Source of the DNA: Synaphobranchus kaupii
Lineage: Eukaryota; Chordata; Actinopteri; Anguilliformes; Synaphobranchidae
DNA: 64,000 nucleotides
Direction of reading: 5' to 3'
Assembly (NCBI GenBank): GCA_029718625.1
Contig: CM056377.1
Span: 33,212,653-33,276,652 of the forward strand
Part shown: piece after piece, positions 62,183-64,000 of the stretch
How positions within the stretch are numbered: the stretch's first letter is position 1
Layout of the letters: every line of letters begins with the position of its first letter
Notes under the pieces: generated by a model
Seen by the model: only the letters and a program-made list of their open reading frames with translations
The model's database searches: none
What the model was told of the DNA's origin: nothing
Made by a program: the position numbers and the translations under genes

Positions 62183-62682
62183 NNNNNNNNNNNNNNNNNN
62201 NNNNNNNNNNNNNNNNNNNNNNNNNNNNNNNNNNNNNNNNNNNNNNNNNNNNNNNNNNNNNNNNNNNNNNNNNNNNNNNNNNNNNNNNNNNNNNNNNNNN
62301 NNNNNNNNNNNNNNNNNNNNNNNNNNNNNNNNNNNNNNNNNNNNNNNNNNNNNNNNNNNNNNNNNNNNNNNNNNNNNNNNNNNNNNNNNNNNNNNNNNNN
62401 NNNNNNNNNNNNNNNNNNNNNNNNNNNNNNNNNNNNNNNNNNNNNNNNNNNNNNNNNNNNNNNNNNNNNNNNNNNNNNNNNNNNNNNNNNNNNNNNNNNN
62501 NNNNNNNNNNNNNNNNNNNNNNNNNNNNNNNNNNNNNNNNNNNNNNNNNNNNNNNNNNNNNNNNNNNNNNNNNNNNNNNNNNNNNNNNNNNNNNNNNNNN
62601 NNNNNNNNNNNNNNNNNNNNNNNNNNNNNNNNNNNNNNNNNNNNNNNNNNNNNNNNNNNNNNNNNNNNNNNNNNNNNNNNNN
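62183..62682. other. Assembly gap, exactly 500 N
   Basis: Exactly 500 bases are unknown. A round number suggests a placeholder for a gap of unknown size. The long frames reported across it are artefacts of the Ns. Confidence 0.99.
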
Positions 62683-64000
62683 GTATGCATGTCAGTAGAA
62701 CAGTCCAGATAAAAGCTACCCAGCACTAAACCCTCTGTCATGGGATGTGGAAGTCGCACATTGATGTAAAAATCCAGTTGTGTTTTTTGGGTAATGACAG
62801 AGAAGATCCTTTTAAATTTAATTAATTGGCGTTTTAGTGCAAGACAAGCCACGTAAAAGCCTCTAATAACACTTCCAACTATAAGCAACAGATTAGCAGA
62901 GCAAATATGAAAAGCATGCCTACCTTAATGACCAGAACAACCCCAGAACACAAACAAAAATTCTTACAACTGAGCTTACATGGAAAATTCACTGATAAAC
63001 TGACACCTGATGACAAGTGGATTAAAAGTGAGCCAGAAATTCTCCTGATGACAGATCTTATAATGACACATTTAGAAAATAAGGAAACCTAAAAATTTAA
63101 CTTTAGATGACACAATATTCTGCAGACTCAATACACCAATGAAGATGTCCATGATCTCCTCATAAGAGTTTAACCAAATATTGGAAACAAAGTGATCCAA
63201 TGCTTACTTCTACATTCTCATATTCAGAATTGCATACCCCCGAATTCAGACCTATGATGATATCCACATGATCTGTAACTACTACAGGATAATTTCTGGT
63301 GATACTGGCAGAATAATTATACAACAACTAGACCAACTGGATGAAACCTTGCTAGTGAGGTAGAAAAGACCTCACTTCAGAATGAGAGTGCGCAGGACAT
63401 GAGGTATTCAGTGTTGTAACATTTCCTGATAAACAAGTAAAGGCAAAATAAATCGATCTTCCCTGAGAATGCTAAATAAGCCACGCATACTGTGTACTGA
63501 TTTTCTGTTCTGAGCCGTTTAACAAGAATGCAAAAACAGCTTTGGCCTCCGTACCTATGCAATACACATAAAATAATTGGTGGCTTTGTAGAAATACGGA
63601 GCAATAATCTGGCAGAGACCCGAGTGCCTCCCATGGGACCAGGTCAAGAGGTCAGTCCGACAAACAGTACTGACCTGAAGGTTTCAATTGATTGCCAGTC
63701 ACCCACCCTGTTTCGTTTTGCCACGAAACATCACAACATAAATCTCGATCTTTTCGTCAGCAATATTATTGTGTCCATAATTGCCAAGCACATTTAGCGC
63801 ACGTTTAGCACTCTCAAAGCAAGTGAATTATCTTTAAAAGGTCAGCTAGAAGTCAAAGGGTGGGGATATCTCTTTTTCAGTCCTTTGATACTTCCTCGTC
63901 AGCATACAACATTCTCTCAACCTTGCCATTCAGATGCCAGCAGAGGTCTTTTTGCTGGACAGTGGTTAACATTCATAATAATAAAATCAACAAACATGCA
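62683..64000. other. Right end of window, no gene recognised
   Basis: Short frames at 62907-63092, 63377-63634 and 63528-63797 do not resemble known proteins and lack convincing splice sites. I make no call. Confidence 0.4.

Noticed and set aside
62017..62888. Long ORFs of 231 and 286 aa across the gap
   Set aside because: They consist mostly of unknown residues created by the 500 N.

Overview
This window is teleost (ray-finned fish) nuclear DNA. It contains multi-exon vertebrate genes with GT-AG introns and a dense load of fish-type mobile elements: Tc1/mariner, L2/CR1-like LINEs, a chromodomain Ty3/Gypsy element, TTAA-flanked and TA-flanked MITEs, and tRNA-derived SINE fragments. There is no sign of prokaryotic organisation. 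A 500-base run of N at 62183-62682 is an assembly gap. I cannot name the species.

Genes, left to right. dazap1 (minus) contributes coding exons 1 and 2 only (5755-5724 and 2792-2752); the rest lies beyond the left edge. gamt (plus, 26553-29597) is complete: 6 exons, 234 aa. A decayed proprotein convertase resembling PCSK4 (plus, 38455 to about 41560) keeps the exon with the catalytic-serine motif, P-domain exons and a furin-like Cys-rich exon, but is broken by frameshifts. tmem79 (minus, 44824-42312) is complete: 4 coding exons, 439 aa. A CTD small phosphatase-like gene, tentatively ctdspl3 (minus, 57524-49166), is complete: 11 coding exons, 367 aa. The divergent dazap1/gamt pair with a PCSK4-like relic nearby matches the gene content of human 19p13.3, which supports the assignments.

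Between dazap1 and gamt (about 6-26 kb) lies a nested block of mobile elements. It holds a Tc1 derivative, a 5'-truncated LINE interrupted by one arm of an inverted pair of retroposons, a (TTTA)n tract, a second LINE fragment, a solo-LTR-like element, and a 3.1 kb tandem duplication (15018-18154 / 18155-21300). The second unit of the duplication runs into a nearly full-length but inactivated chromodomain Gypsy element (20956-25767, target-site duplication CAAAC). Both units carry the same internally deleted 5' LTR, so the order of events can be read.

Between gamt and the convertase relic are two Tc1-like elements. The one at 31428-32957 has matching 46-bp inverted repeats, TA duplications and an unbroken 349-aa DD34E transposase. 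The one at 34617-36233 has lost the first catalytic aspartate in an internal deletion. A 1.2 kb TTAA-flanked element (36737-37968) follows.

The right end (59.1-64 kb) is AT-rich with no gene I can support. I found no prokaryotic-type system, CRISPR array or RNA gene. The most interesting signals are the convertase relic, the duplicated Gypsy 5' end, the apparently intact Tc1 element and the inverted retroposon pair.
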